A stretch of DNA of 64,000 bases from NCBI RefSeq assembly GCF_005117025.1, contig NZ_SWCO01000008.1, forward strand, positions 62,001 through 126,000, read 5' to 3'. The DNA is from Alteromonas portus. Its GTDB lineage: Bacteria; Pseudomonadota; Gammaproteobacteria; Enterobacterales; Alteromonadaceae. This document shows, in pieces, positions 28,938-37,119 of this stretch. Each line of letters begins with the position of its first letter. The stretch's first letter is position 1. The notes below the pieces were generated by a model. It searched no databases and was not told the origin of the DNA. It saw nothing but the letters and a program-made list of their open reading frames with translations. The translations under genes were made by a program, and so were the position numbers.

Positions 28938-29615
28938 TTATTGCTGTGATGCTGCTTGGGCAATAAATGCAGCCAAGGTTGCAGGCTCTTGCGCACCAGC
29001 CACACCCTGATTACCGATCACAAAAGTAGGTACACTTTGGATACCGCGCTGTATCCAAAGGGTTTCTTCCTCGCGAACTACTTGCGCGTATTTTTCAGTT
29101 TTAATTACTGCTTCAGCTTCGGTTTTGTCGAGGCCCACAGACTCGGCCAATTCTACTAGCACACCAAGATCGTTCACGTCTTTACCATCAGTGAAGTAAG
29201 CATTAAACAAGCTAAGCTTCATTTCTTCTTCAAGGCCGTTTTGTGCTGCAAAGTGAATAAGCTGATGGGCTTTAAAAGTATTCTGCATGCGAGAGTCGTC
29301 AGTGAAATTAAATGCAAAACCCAACTCTTTACCCGCTTGTACAAGTCGTGCTCGGTTCTCCACGCTTTGCTGCTCACTAATGCCGTATTTTTCCATTATA
29401 TGCTCGCGAAGGTTTTGCCCGTCTTCTGGCATATTGGGGTTTAACTCGAACGGGTGAAACTTAATATCTACTTCAATGTTATCGAGGGTTTTAATGGCTT
29501 CTTGCAAACGCTGGTACCCAACAATGCACCACGGGCACACCACGTCAGATACCATATTAACCGTCACTCTCTGCATATCGCTCGCACCTTGTACACTTTG
29601 CTCATTTGCTGCCAT
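28938..29615 (-). CDS. DsbA family oxidoreductase, FrnE-like
   Basis: 225 residues from ATG 29615, which has GAGG 7 nt upstream; the ORF could extend to 29690, but this adds a hydrophobic stretch with no Shine-Dalgarno. The thioredoxin-fold active site CPWC is in VSDVVCPWCIVGYQRL, and the cis-proline is in GIQSVPTFVIG. There is no convincing signal peptide from this start, which fits the cytoplasmic FrnE-type 2-hydroxychromene isomerase-like DsbA proteins. The role is thiol-disulfide exchange. Follows an SGNH hydrolase on the same strand with an 82-bp gap. Confidence 0.88.
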   Translation of the reverse strand: MAANEQSVQGASDMQRVTVNMVSDVVCPWCIVGYQRLQEAIKTLDNIEVDIKFHPFELNPNMPEDGQNLREHIMEKYGISEQQSVENRARLVQAGKELGFAFNFTDDSRMQNTFKAHQLIHFAAQNGLEEEMKLSLFNAYFTDGKDVNDLGVLVELAESVGLDKTEAEAVIKTEKYAQVVREEETLWIQRGIQSVPTFVIGNQGVAGAQEPATLAAFIAQAASQQ

Positions 29616-29697
29616 TATAGGCCTCGCTTTGTTGAATTCATGAATATATAAGGGCTTAGATAAGGTTACTAAAAGAAACTTCAACCCCAAACAGCGA

Positions 29698-30513
29698 TTA
29701 TTTTGTCGCAGTTACATCAGTTTCTGCTTTGACTTTTTTTGCCGTGCCCATTGTGGTGCTGTAAAGCGTGGAAAGTTTTTCAAGGGCTGAGTGTGCCCAT
29801 ATTTCATAGCCTTTTGTAGAGGGATGAAAGCCATCTTCTGCCATCAAACCACTTTGCTGGATATCTGTTATAGTCCCGCTCACACTAAGTGCACTAACAT
29901 ACAATAGGTCTGCGTTAGCACGGGCTGTTACGCTATCAACCAAAGCTTGGTTTAATAGCCACGCGCGGTAACCTAATAGTGCACGCAAAGGTTGCGGAAG
30001 CGCTGGAAAGCAATGAATTGGCGGTAATGCAGTAAATAATATTGTTTCGCATCCAAATTTATCTGACAGCAGCGCGCTAATAGCATCGATGTTTTGTCGC
30101 CAGCGTTTCAACGGTACAAATTTGGTCACGTCGTTAACACCAATAGAGACGAGCGCCGACGAAAAGTGCTCGGCAGGCATTTCATGCAAAAGATTAAGCA
30201 CATCTTCACTCTTAAAACCAGTTTTAGCCTGCAACGTCACTCGCGTTGGCCCGTGCTTAACAAGCTTTGAATACAGCAGACCTGTGAGTGCCCCCATCTG
30301 CGTTGTTGCACCCACGCCAGCGGCAGCAGAATCGCCTACAACCAAAACGTTATTAGTTAGTAGCAAATCACTATCGGCTGAGGCAAATACCCGCTCGCCG
30401 GCGGGCTCGGGCAATACAGCTGTCTTTTTCCTCACCCACAATGCTTGAAGCAAAATGATTGGAAAAAGTACGACAATGGTAAGGTTTAATGCCAAAACCT
30501 TGAAGTAGATCAA
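29698..30513 (-). CDS. SGNH/GDSL hydrolase
   Basis: 271 residues with an N-terminal membrane anchor (residues 5-25). The catalytic blocks are GDSAAAG with the nucleophile Ser62, VSIGVNDV (block III) and DGFHPSTKG (block V Asp and His). It is likely a periplasmic esterase or lipase anchored to the inner membrane. The start is TTG 30513, supported by GGGAGG 7 nt upstream. The FNR-like site of the divergent hemN overlaps this start. The natural substrate is unknown. Confidence 0.87.
   Translation of the reverse strand: MIYFKVLALNLTIVVLFPIILLQALWVRKKTAVLPEPAGERVFASADSDLLLTNNVLVVGDSAAAGVGATTQMGALTGLLYSKLVKHGPTRVTLQAKTGFKSEDVLNLLHEMPAEHFSSALVSIGVNDVTKFVPLKRWRQNIDAISALLSDKFGCETILFTALPPIHCFPALPQPLRALLGYRAWLLNQALVDSVTARANADLLYVSALSVSGTITDIQQSGLMAEDGFHPSTKGYEIWAHSALEKLSTLYSTTMGTAKKVKAETDVTATK
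30500..30513. promoter_or_regulatory. FNR-like site before hemN
   Basis: TTGAA-GTAG-ATCAA matches the FNR consensus TTGAT-N4-ATCAA at 9 of 10 bases. It is 83 bp before the hemN ATG and overlaps the TTG start of the divergent SGNH hydrolase. FNR-type control of hemN is known in several proteobacteria. Confidence 0.55.
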
Positions 30514-30596
30514 ATCAGCCTCCCAAGCAATCCATTAAGCTTTAATCATCGAATTGAATTCGCGCCTAGATATCTAAGAGTAAGTGCAGAGCCAAG

Positions 30597-31970
30597 ATGA
30601 CAATAGTAGCCGTAAAACAACGCCCCGTATCAACCATTACTAAATATGCGCTGAATGCACCCCGCTATACTTCTTACCCCACTGCACTTGCGTTTGAGCC
30701 ACTTCAAGAAGATATTCTCCCAAGAGCACTTGCCGTTTCTAAGGCTCCGGTAGTCAGTCTTTACGTTCACATTCCGTTTTGTAAAACGCTTTGCTACTAC
30801 TGTGGCTGCAATAAAATGGTGACCCGTCACAATGAAAAAGCGGACGAATATTTAGACTACATAGAAAAAGAAATCCTGTCTAAGCGTTATTTAACAGACG
30901 GCAGGCGTGTAGTTTCTCTGCACTTAGGTGGCGGTTCACCCAGCTTTTTGAGCGAGACTCAGCATACTTATTTAATGTACCTGCTAAAAAAACACTTTAC
31001 CTTTGAAGCAGGTGCTGAGTTGTCTATTGAATTAGACCCCAGAAATATCGATAAACGCTACCTTCAGAACTTAAAATGCCTTGGCTACACGCGCATTAGC
31101 TTTGGCCTTCAAGACACGGACTACAACGTACAGAAAACCATAAATCGCGTACAAAGCACGTCTCACATTGCCGATTTAGTGTTCGAGGCTCGGTCGCTGG
31201 GTTTTGACTCCGTCAATTTAGACCTAATTTATGGGTTGCCGCATCAGTCAATTGAAACGTTCTCATCGACTATCGCTGCCACGAAAGCCATGATGCCAGA
31301 TCGTATTTCGCTTTTCAGCTACGCACACCTTCCCAAAAGATTTGCTGCGCAGCGAAAGTTTGCTGAAGAAACACTGCCTAGCAGTGAAGAAAAAGCGGCG
31401 CTTTACAACCTGGCTGTTAATAGCTTTACGAGCATAGGTTACGAAATGATTGGTCTTGATCATTTTTCTTTAAGCAAAGATTCCTTAGCCATTGCGAAGA
31501 ATAAAGGCGAGCTTCACCGTAACTTTCAAGGGTACACTTTGCGTGGTGACGCCGACCTTATAGGCTTTGGCGTATCGGCCATTAGCACGGTAGGTAACGC
31601 CCTTGCGCAAAATGCGAAGGATCTAAATGAATATTACAGTCGGTTAGACAATAATTCTCCTTGTTCCAAGGTTGGGCTTTCGCTGACAATTGATGATCTC
31701 ATTCGCAGAGACATAATTTCTAGCTTAATGTGTAATTTAGCGGTAGATAAACAGGCCATAGCTGACAAGCATCACATCATATTCGATGAATACTTTGCTT
31801 CAGCGCTACATAACCTTGGAGAGCTTGAACAAGATGGGCTTGTAGAAGTTACCCCAAAATATATTCGAGTGCCAGATTCAGCGCGCATATACATCCGTGC
31901 AATTTGTGCACGTTTCGACGCTTACTTAAATACAAGTGAAACGCTCTGTAGTTATTCAAAAGCCATATAA
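30597..31970 (+). CDS. hemN: Oxygen-independent coproporphyrinogen III oxidase HemN
   Basis: A radical SAM enzyme of 457 residues, the E. coli HemN length, that converts coproporphyrinogen III to protoporphyrinogen IX without oxygen. The cluster-binding cysteines are Cys62, Cys66 and Cys69 in HIPFCKTLCYYCGCNK, with the extra Cys71 of HemN. Other HemN landmarks: APRYTSYPTA (residues 21-30), GGGSPSFL, ISFGLQDTDYNVQK and NLDLIYGLPHQ. It is divergent from the SGNH gene, with an FNR-like site in between. Confidence 0.96.
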   Translation: MTIVAVKQRPVSTITKYALNAPRYTSYPTALAFEPLQEDILPRALAVSKAPVVSLYVHIPFCKTLCYYCGCNKMVTRHNEKADEYLDYIEKEILSKRYLTDGRRVVSLHLGGGSPSFLSETQHTYLMYLLKKHFTFEAGAELSIELDPRNIDKRYLQNLKCLGYTRISFGLQDTDYNVQKTINRVQSTSHIADLVFEARSLGFDSVNLDLIYGLPHQSIETFSSTIAATKAMMPDRISLFSYAHLPKRFAAQRKFAEETLPSSEEKAALYNLAVNSFTSIGYEMIGLDHFSLSKDSLAIAKNKGELHRNFQGYTLRGDADLIGFGVSAISTVGNALAQNAKDLNEYYSRLDNNSPCSKVGLSLTIDDLIRRDIISSLMCNLAVDKQAIADKHHIIFDEYFASALHNLGELEQDGLVEVTPKYIRVPDSARIYIRAICARFDAYLNTSETLCSYSKAI

Positions 31971-31972
31971 AT

Positions 31973-33199
31973 TTAGGGCAATTTAAATCGTGCAATAACC
32001 TGCATACCCACAGCAAGCTCAAGGCGCGTTAGGGAAATACAGCTAATGCTGGCATACAGGGTTTGATTACTGTTTAGTACATCAAGTTTTAACAACACCT
32101 TCGCACTGTTTGCCGTCGCTAGCTTTGTAGGTGTGCGTTTTGTGTCAGCGTTATTTTCAGGGTCGTTCAAAGAGCTAAGCGGGTTAGCCACTGGCTCGAT
32201 ACGGGATATAACACACGGTAGTGCATTTAAAATACTGATTGTGCTGGCGTTGCCAAAGTCAGCAGTATTGGTATCGATGCTTACATCACAGGCTTTAACT
32301 GCAAAACGAACAGAAACTTGCTCACCGCATTGCTGAGGCAAATAGGACACTGATTCTGCAGTGACGAATATCTCGTGCCCCGCTACCTCAACGCGCTCAA
32401 TTCCGTTTTCCGACTGACATTCCTCGTTGTCTTGTATGGTTAAAACGTTTCGATCTTGTTGCGTTTCGCTATCGGGTTTGTAGCTGACAACGGCGTTTTG
32501 TGACTGGTAGCTGTCGAATGCTTCGCTTTGCGCAGTAACTTTAAGTCCCTCAAGTACGCTAGACGGTGTCGCAAATCCTTCTTTTGCGAATACTTGAGTC
32601 AATACATCGCGCGTTTTTCCACAAAGCTCTGTGCGGCCTTGATCAATAAAAACCAACTCATCGCTGAACAAGGCAAGATCATCTAAATCGTGAGAGATCA
32701 CAAAGCATATTAGCTTCCCCGAAACACACAAATTGTTCAAAAACTGGTAAATTTTGCGCCGGGTGAAGATATCAATTGCGCTTAACGATTCATCTAGCAA
32801 TAACACATCTGGCCCATTGACCAAGGCTCTTGCAATCGCGACCCGCTGCGCTTCACCACCAGAAAGCGCTTGAACTGGCTTATCGATTAAATGTTCGCAA
32901 TAACAGCCGCGCAAGCACGTGTCGATAGACATTGCATTAGGGCTTGCGTGACGCTGCGCCAAGGCTAAATTACCGCGCACATCCGTATGGGGAAATAACA
33001 TAGGTTGCTGAAAAACGATGCCGACCTTTTGAGAGGTCCACGGCGTTTGCACTTTTGCGCTTTTTTCTACGCCAGCTAGGGCGCGAAACAAGCTGCTTTT
33101 TCCCGCACCTGATGGACCGGTAACCCCAATGAATCTGCTTTGTGGCTGCAATGAGATTTGTGCGTTAATGCGATTTGGTAGTAGCGCAGATATTTGCAT
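31973..33199 (-). CDS. modC: Molybdate ABC transporter ATPase ModC
   Basis: 408 residues from ATG 33199 (MQISALLPN), with GATGAGG upstream; earlier in-frame starts at 33229 and 33214 lie inside modB. Walker A GPSGAGKSS (28-36), signature LSGGEAQRVAIARAL, Walker B LLLDESLSAIDIF and switch His in VISHDLDDLAL are intact. The C-terminal region has the MOP/TOBE domains, with an acidic low-complexity spacer (SSLNDPENNADTKRTP) that makes it longer than E. coli ModC (352). It energises molybdate import. TAACATG links the modB stop and modC start, so the two are translationally coupled. Confidence 0.93.
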   Translation of the reverse strand: MQISALLPNRINAQISLQPQSRFIGVTGPSGAGKSSLFRALAGVEKSAKVQTPWTSQKVGIVFQQPMLFPHTDVRGNLALAQRHASPNAMSIDTCLRGCYCEHLIDKPVQALSGGEAQRVAIARALVNGPDVLLLDESLSAIDIFTRRKIYQFLNNLCVSGKLICFVISHDLDDLALFSDELVFIDQGRTELCGKTRDVLTQVFAKEGFATPSSVLEGLKVTAQSEAFDSYQSQNAVVSYKPDSETQQDRNVLTIQDNEECQSENGIERVEVAGHEIFVTAESVSYLPQQCGEQVSVRFAVKACDVSIDTNTADFGNASTISILNALPCVISRIEPVANPLSSLNDPENNADTKRTPTKLATANSAKVLLKLDVLNSNQTLYASISCISLTRLELAVGMQVIARFKLP

Positions 33200-33200
33200 G

Positions 33201-33896
33201 TTAACGCGCCTCATCACTACGGGTGACACCGTTAAAACGATAGAGCGCCGCGAGCATTACGAATGAAAAAATCAAAAGGGCCAACGCAAGGTTGTGTGCA
33301 CTGCTATATTCCAGCGCTTCTACCTGTTCATATAGCGCGATAGACAGCACCTGAGTTTCTCCTGGAATATTGCCTCCTATCATTAGTACTACGCCAAACT
33401 CGCCTATGGTATGTGCAAAGCTTAAGCCTAATGCCACCACTATGGGCGCTTTGCTTAAAGGCAGTACTATTTTTATAAAAGCTTCAAAGGCCGAAAACCC
33501 CAGCGTTTTTGCTACATCTAAATAACGGTTATCCAATTGCGAAAAGCCGCTATACAAAGGCTGCAGAGCAAATGGAAGCGAGTAGATAACAGACCCCAAT
33601 ACCAAGCCTTCAAAGCTAAATGCTAAATTACTCCCGGTTAGGCTTTGCCATCCCTGCCCCAACGCACTTTGCGGCGAAAAAGCAATAAGCAAATAAAACC
33701 CCAGCACAGTTGGCGGTAACACCAAAGGCAACGCGAGTATCGACATCACCAAAGGCTTAGCTTTGCTCTGCCAGTTCGCTAAAAACCATGCTAGCGGCAA
33801 TGCGAATAACAACAGTAAGCCACTGGTTATAAAGGCCAGCTTTAAGGTGAGTAATATAGCTTCAAGTGTCGATGCCCCGAAGAATTCTGTGAGCAT
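33201..33896 (-). CDS. modB: Molybdate ABC transporter permease ModB
   Basis: A 231-residue inner-membrane permease, about the length of E. coli ModB. Five or so membrane helices are seen, and the EAA-loop region reads LDVAKTLGFSAFEAFIKIVLPLSKAPIVVALGLSFAHTIGEFGVVLMIGGN, with the GEFG motif that is specific for molybdate and tungstate permeases. It lies between modA (2-nt gap) and modC. Confidence 0.96.
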   Translation of the reverse strand: MLTEFFGASTLEAILLTLKLAFITSGLLLLFALPLAWFLANWQSKAKPLVMSILALPLVLPPTVLGFYLLIAFSPQSALGQGWQSLTGSNLAFSFEGLVLGSVIYSLPFALQPLYSGFSQLDNRYLDVAKTLGFSAFEAFIKIVLPLSKAPIVVALGLSFAHTIGEFGVVLMIGGNIPGETQVLSIALYEQVEALEYSSAHNLALALLIFSFVMLAALYRFNGVTRSDEAR

Positions 33897-33898
33897 AC

Positions 33899-35125
33899 TT
33901 AGTTACCAACGCCTGATGCAATTGTGGATTCATAACCCCATTCAGTTAAGCTGTGCTGCACCCCTTGCGACATTAAATATTGTACGAAAAGGCTGGGTGA
34001 TGACACTCCACTAGCGTCACTCAAACGAAATGCTCTGGTTGGCTCAACGTTGTCGTTGTGAATAGGCTCATCAACTGGCGCTGCCGCATTTTTGATTGGA
34101 AGTGGTTCGAACAGATTCGGAGATAATGTAGCTACCGTTTTACTATTAACCACCAACGATTGAATAATGGGTTGATACAAGGTTTCAGGTACTGGGACGA
34201 TAACCGTAATAGCCTCAGCGCTTTCGCTATTCACAGCACTGTTAAAATTAGAAGGCAATTCAGAAGATAAGTTTGCAGGCAAATCTAACGCCGATGAGTA
34301 CGCAACGAACGCCCCTTTCACGCTGCCAGTGGTATAAAACTGCAAGGTTTGCAGCACGTTCTTACCCATCACTCTGTGAGGTAAAAACTGGTGCCATAAG
34401 GATAAGTTTTGCAACGTCTGTTGCGCAGCATCACCATAGGGGGCCAGTTTAGGGTTTGCGATAGCTACCTTGTTTTGAGGGTTTTCCATTAATTGAACAA
34501 GCTGCTTCGACAAGCAATCGGTAAGCTGAACGTTTATTTGTGCAGTGGTGTCTTTCGTTGATGTACGCGCTATTTGATCGCAGTTTCTTTCACTCGATGT
34601 CTTACTAGATATTTCATTGAATGCCTGACTTGATAAGTCGCCAGCATAGACAAACGCCAGCTTGCCTTTAGCGTAATCCACCAGATTGCCGTGGTGCACT
34701 AGGTTATTATCAACCAAGGCTTGCGGCCGAGCGCGATCTGCAGATAGAAACACGTCGAAGCTAGCACCATGCTGAATTTGCGCATACAAAGTACCGCTAG
34801 AAGATACCGTTACCGCGACTTCTATGCCGGTAAGCTCAGTAAACTGCTCGGCAATACTCTTTAGCGGTTTTGCAAAGTTTGCCGCAACAGCTACGTTAAT
34901 TTTTTCGTCGCGCTTGAAATTTACTGAATGGTTTTGTTTATCGGCACTAATAACGCTCCCTTCATTTACAGTATTATTCGCCGCTTCAAAACTGCTCGCC
35001 TGCACCACAGAACTTGAAAAAGCCGTAACACCTAGGGCTACACTTGCATATGTACTTGCACTTACCAAAATAAGCATGGCCAAGTTAACAAAGCTTGAAA
35101 GTCGCATTGCCAAAGAAAAAAACAT
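33899..35125 (-). CDS. modA: Molybdate-binding protein ModA, extended
   Basis: 408 residues from ATG 35125, which overlaps the moaE stop as TAATG; GTG 35143 is an alternative. Typical ModA is about 250. After a signal peptide and a linker of about 50 residues come VAVAANFAKPLKSIAEQF, SSGTLYAQIQHGASFDVFLSAD and KLAFVYAGD, the usual N-lobe. Extra, low-similarity segments interrupt the C-lobe: about 45 residues around EISSKTSSERNCDQIARTS, and about 45 near IKNAAAPVDEPIHNDN. The mandatory part KVAIANPKLAPYGDAAQQTL is present. It binds molybdate in the periplasm and hands it to ModBC. Confidence 0.88.
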   Translation of the reverse strand: MFFSLAMRLSSFVNLAMLILVSASTYASVALGVTAFSSSVVQASSFEAANNTVNEGSVISADKQNHSVNFKRDEKINVAVAANFAKPLKSIAEQFTELTGIEVAVTVSSSGTLYAQIQHGASFDVFLSADRARPQALVDNNLVHHGNLVDYAKGKLAFVYAGDLSSQAFNEISSKTSSERNCDQIARTSTKDTTAQINVQLTDCLSKQLVQLMENPQNKVAIANPKLAPYGDAAQQTLQNLSLWHQFLPHRVMGKNVLQTLQFYTTGSVKGAFVAYSSALDLPANLSSELPSNFNSAVNSESAEAITVIVPVPETLYQPIIQSLVVNSKTVATLSPNLFEPLPIKNAAAPVDEPIHNDNVEPTRAFRLSDASGVSSPSLFVQYLMSQGVQHSLTEWGYESTIASGVGN

Positions 35126-35598
35126 TACTTTTTGTGCATCCACTTAAGTGCCGCTTTATCGTCAGATGCTTTTGCCGCAACCCATTCAGATTTATCGCCC
35201 TTAAATTCTTTTTTCCAAAGCGGTACCGACTGTTTAAGCATGTCCATTAAGTAGCAGGCAGCGTCAAACGCCGCCTGGCGGTGGGGAGCGGCGGCACCTA
35301 CCCATACAATTTGTTCGTTGTTGTGTATGCGCCCTACTCTGTGCAGTGCGCCAGCACTGTTAAGTGAAAAGCGTTCGCTCGCTTGTTCAACCAGAAGCAT
35401 TAACGCTTTTTCAGTCATGCCCGGGTAATGCTCTAATTCGATGCCGTCTATATCGCCAGCGTTATTAAAGTCTCGCACTAGCCCAGTAAAAGTAACAATC
35501 GCGCCGGTGTTGCCGCAGGCCTTCTCATCTGCCGACTGTTTTAGCCTAGCGTAAAGCTCTCCTTGGTCGAAATCTTCAACTTGAACTAGCGCGAACAT
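35125..35598 (-). CDS. moaE: Molybdopterin synthase large subunit MoaE
   Basis: 157 residues, near the E. coli length of 150. The motifs are TFTGLVRDFN, LEHYPGMTEKAL, HRVGRIHNNEQIVWVGAAAPHRQAAFDAACYLMDMLKQSVPLWKKE, with the active-site lysines in WKKEF. With MoaD it adds two sulfurs to precursor Z to form molybdopterin. It follows moaD directly (2-nt gap). Confidence 0.97.
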   Translation of the reverse strand: MFALVQVEDFDQGELYARLKQSADEKACGNTGAIVTFTGLVRDFNNAGDIDGIELEHYPGMTEKALMLLVEQASERFSLNSAGALHRVGRIHNNEQIVWVGAAAPHRQAAFDAACYLMDMLKQSVPLWKKEFKGDKSEWVAAKASDDKAALKWMHKK

Positions 35599-35600
35599 AG

Positions 35601-35849
35601 CTAGCCCCCTGTCACAGGTGGAAATAGCGCCAGCTCATCGCCGTCGCTAAGTTCGGTTTTAGGGTCGCAAAGCTCTTGATTACAGGCAGTAAGCACACTG
35701 CCCTCTAAGGCTAATGCCCACTTGTCACTGCGCGCTTTAAGCTGCGATATCACGGTCTCTATGGTGCTGTTCTCGCTTAGATTAAGCGCAATATTGTCTT
35801 CTCCCGTAATCTCTCGGGTTTGTGCGAATGTTTTTACCGTTACCTGCAT
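35601..35849 (-). CDS. moaD: Molybdopterin synthase sulfur carrier MoaD
   Basis: A ubiquitin-fold sulfur carrier of 82 residues starting at ATG 35849 (MQVTVKTFAQTREITG), with AGG 9 nt upstream. An upstream start at 35939 would fall in the left arm of an inverted repeat and add 30 basic residues. The C-terminus FPPVTGG ends in the double glycine that is adenylated by MoeB and thiocarboxylated. It is the partner of MoaE, with moeB divergent 1.2 kb away. Confidence 0.93.
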   Translation of the reverse strand: MQVTVKTFAQTREITGEDNIALNLSENSTIETVISQLKARSDKWALALEGSVLTACNQELCDPKTELSDGDELALFPPVTGG

Positions 35850-35924
35850 ACTTTGCCTGTTATCTACTTTGTTAAGGTCGCTTTGTGCGCACTGTTTGAT
35901 ATTTTTAAGCCTGGGAAATGGATT

Positions 35925-35979
35925 GAGCCTAAAGTGCATTGCTTTTTGAGCGCGTGTACACTTTATGCACTTTAGGCTC
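35925..35979. repeat. Perfect 15-bp inverted repeat between moaC and moaD
   Basis: GAGCCTAAAGTGCAT (35925-35939) is repeated in inverse at 35965-35979, with a 25-nt loop. There is no T-tract after it on the minus strand, so it is not an ordinary terminator. It lies in the 163-bp gap of the moa operon and could be an RNA element or a protein-binding site. Confidence 0.7.
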
Positions 35980-36012
35980 GTTTATTTTTAAGCTAGCTAC
36001 TTTTCATGTGCA

Positions 36013-36492
36013 CTAAGAATCAGACTGCCAATGGCCTGTCTTACCGCCTTTTTTCTCTAGTACCCGTATCCCTTCCATATGCATGCCAGGGTCGATGGCT
36101 TTGCACATATCAAACAAGGTTAACAGCGCCACATTTACGCCCGTGAGCGCTTCCATTTCAACGCCGGTTTTACCGCTTAGCTTGCAATAGCAGGTGGCTT
36201 GAATTCGGTTTTGGTCGGCCTGAATGTCGAAGTTTATATCCACCTTTGACAGTGCCAATGGGTGACAAAGAGGAATAAGATCCGCGCAGCGTTTTGCCCC
36301 TTGAATACCCGCTACACGGGCAACTGCAAATACATCACCTTTCGCAATTTTTGCTTCAGAGATTTGGCGAATAACGTCTTCGCTTACGTATAAAAAACCT
36401 TCTGCTGTGGCTTCTCGCTTGGTAACGTCTTTGTCGCTAACGTCTACCATGTTAGCTTCGCCACCAGCGTTTAAATGGCTAAAGGTACTCAT
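36013..36492 (-). CDS. moaC: Cyclic pyranopterin monophosphate synthase MoaC
   Basis: 159 residues, as in E. coli (161). It has MVDVSDKDVTKREATAEG, KRCADLIPLCHPLALSKVDI (the catalytic region), CKLSGKTGVEMEALTGVNVALLTLFDMCKA and EKKGGKTGHW. It converts 3',8-cyclo-GTP made by MoaA into cyclic pyranopterin monophosphate. Its ATG overlaps the moaB stop by 4 nt. Its usual partner moaA is not in the window. Confidence 0.97.
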   Translation of the reverse strand: MSTFSHLNAGGEANMVDVSDKDVTKREATAEGFLYVSEDVIRQISEAKIAKGDVFAVARVAGIQGAKRCADLIPLCHPLALSKVDINFDIQADQNRIQATCYCKLSGKTGVEMEALTGVNVALLTLFDMCKAIDPGMHMEGIRVLEKKGGKTGHWQSDS

Positions 36493-36995
36493 GCTTCCAC
36501 CAAATGCTTCACAAAATTACACGGTCTAAAGTCGGCATCAAGCTGGCTAGAAATAATTTTTTCCCACGCCGTACGACACGCGCCTGTTGAGCCTGGTAAG
36601 CAGAAAATAACCGTATTATTAGCAAAGCCCGCAACCGCGCGAGACTGAATGGTTGATGTGCCAATCTCTTCATAGCTAATTTGACGGAATAGCTCGCCAA
36701 AGCCGTCGACTTCTTTATCGAACAATACACTGATGGCCTCTGGCGTTGAGTCACGGTGGGTAAAACCTGTACCACCGGTAATTAATGCGGCGTGAATGTT
36801 TTTATCGGCAATCCATTTCGACACCACGGCGCGCTGCTGATAAATATCGTCTTTCACCAAATCGCGATCGTAAAGGTTATGGCCAACCGAGGTAAGAGCC
36901 TCTTTCAAGTAGTCTCCCGACTTGTCGTTTTCGAGGGTGCGCGTATCTGAAATAGTGAGTACGGCAATATTAAGGGGTTGGCTGACAACTGACAT
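36489..36995 (-). CDS. moaB: Molybdopterin adenylyltransferase-type protein MoaB
   Basis: 168 residues from ATG 36995 (MSVVSQPLNIAVLTISDTRT), with AGGA 8 nt upstream; E. coli MoaB is 170. The motifs are TISDTRT, ITGGTGFTHRDSTPEAI (the MogA/MoaB substrate-binding loop) and IFCLPGSTGACRTAWEKII. It belongs to the MogA family and helps load molybdenum onto molybdopterin, although E. coli MoaB itself is thought inactive. It is the first gene of the minus-strand moa-mod operon. Confidence 0.94.
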   Translation of the reverse strand: MSVVSQPLNIAVLTISDTRTLENDKSGDYLKEALTSVGHNLYDRDLVKDDIYQQRAVVSKWIADKNIHAALITGGTGFTHRDSTPEAISVLFDKEVDGFGELFRQISYEEIGTSTIQSRAVAGFANNTVIFCLPGSTGACRTAWEKIISSQLDADFRPCNFVKHLVEA

Positions 36996-37119
36996 ATGAA
37001 ATCCTAATTTGATATGCGACATTTTGGCGGTTTTTGATAAAGTACCAGCCAAAATACTATTTGGTAATCACTTTATAAGGGTGCATGCCATGAATTCAAC
37101 AATTAAGTTGGCATAAACT

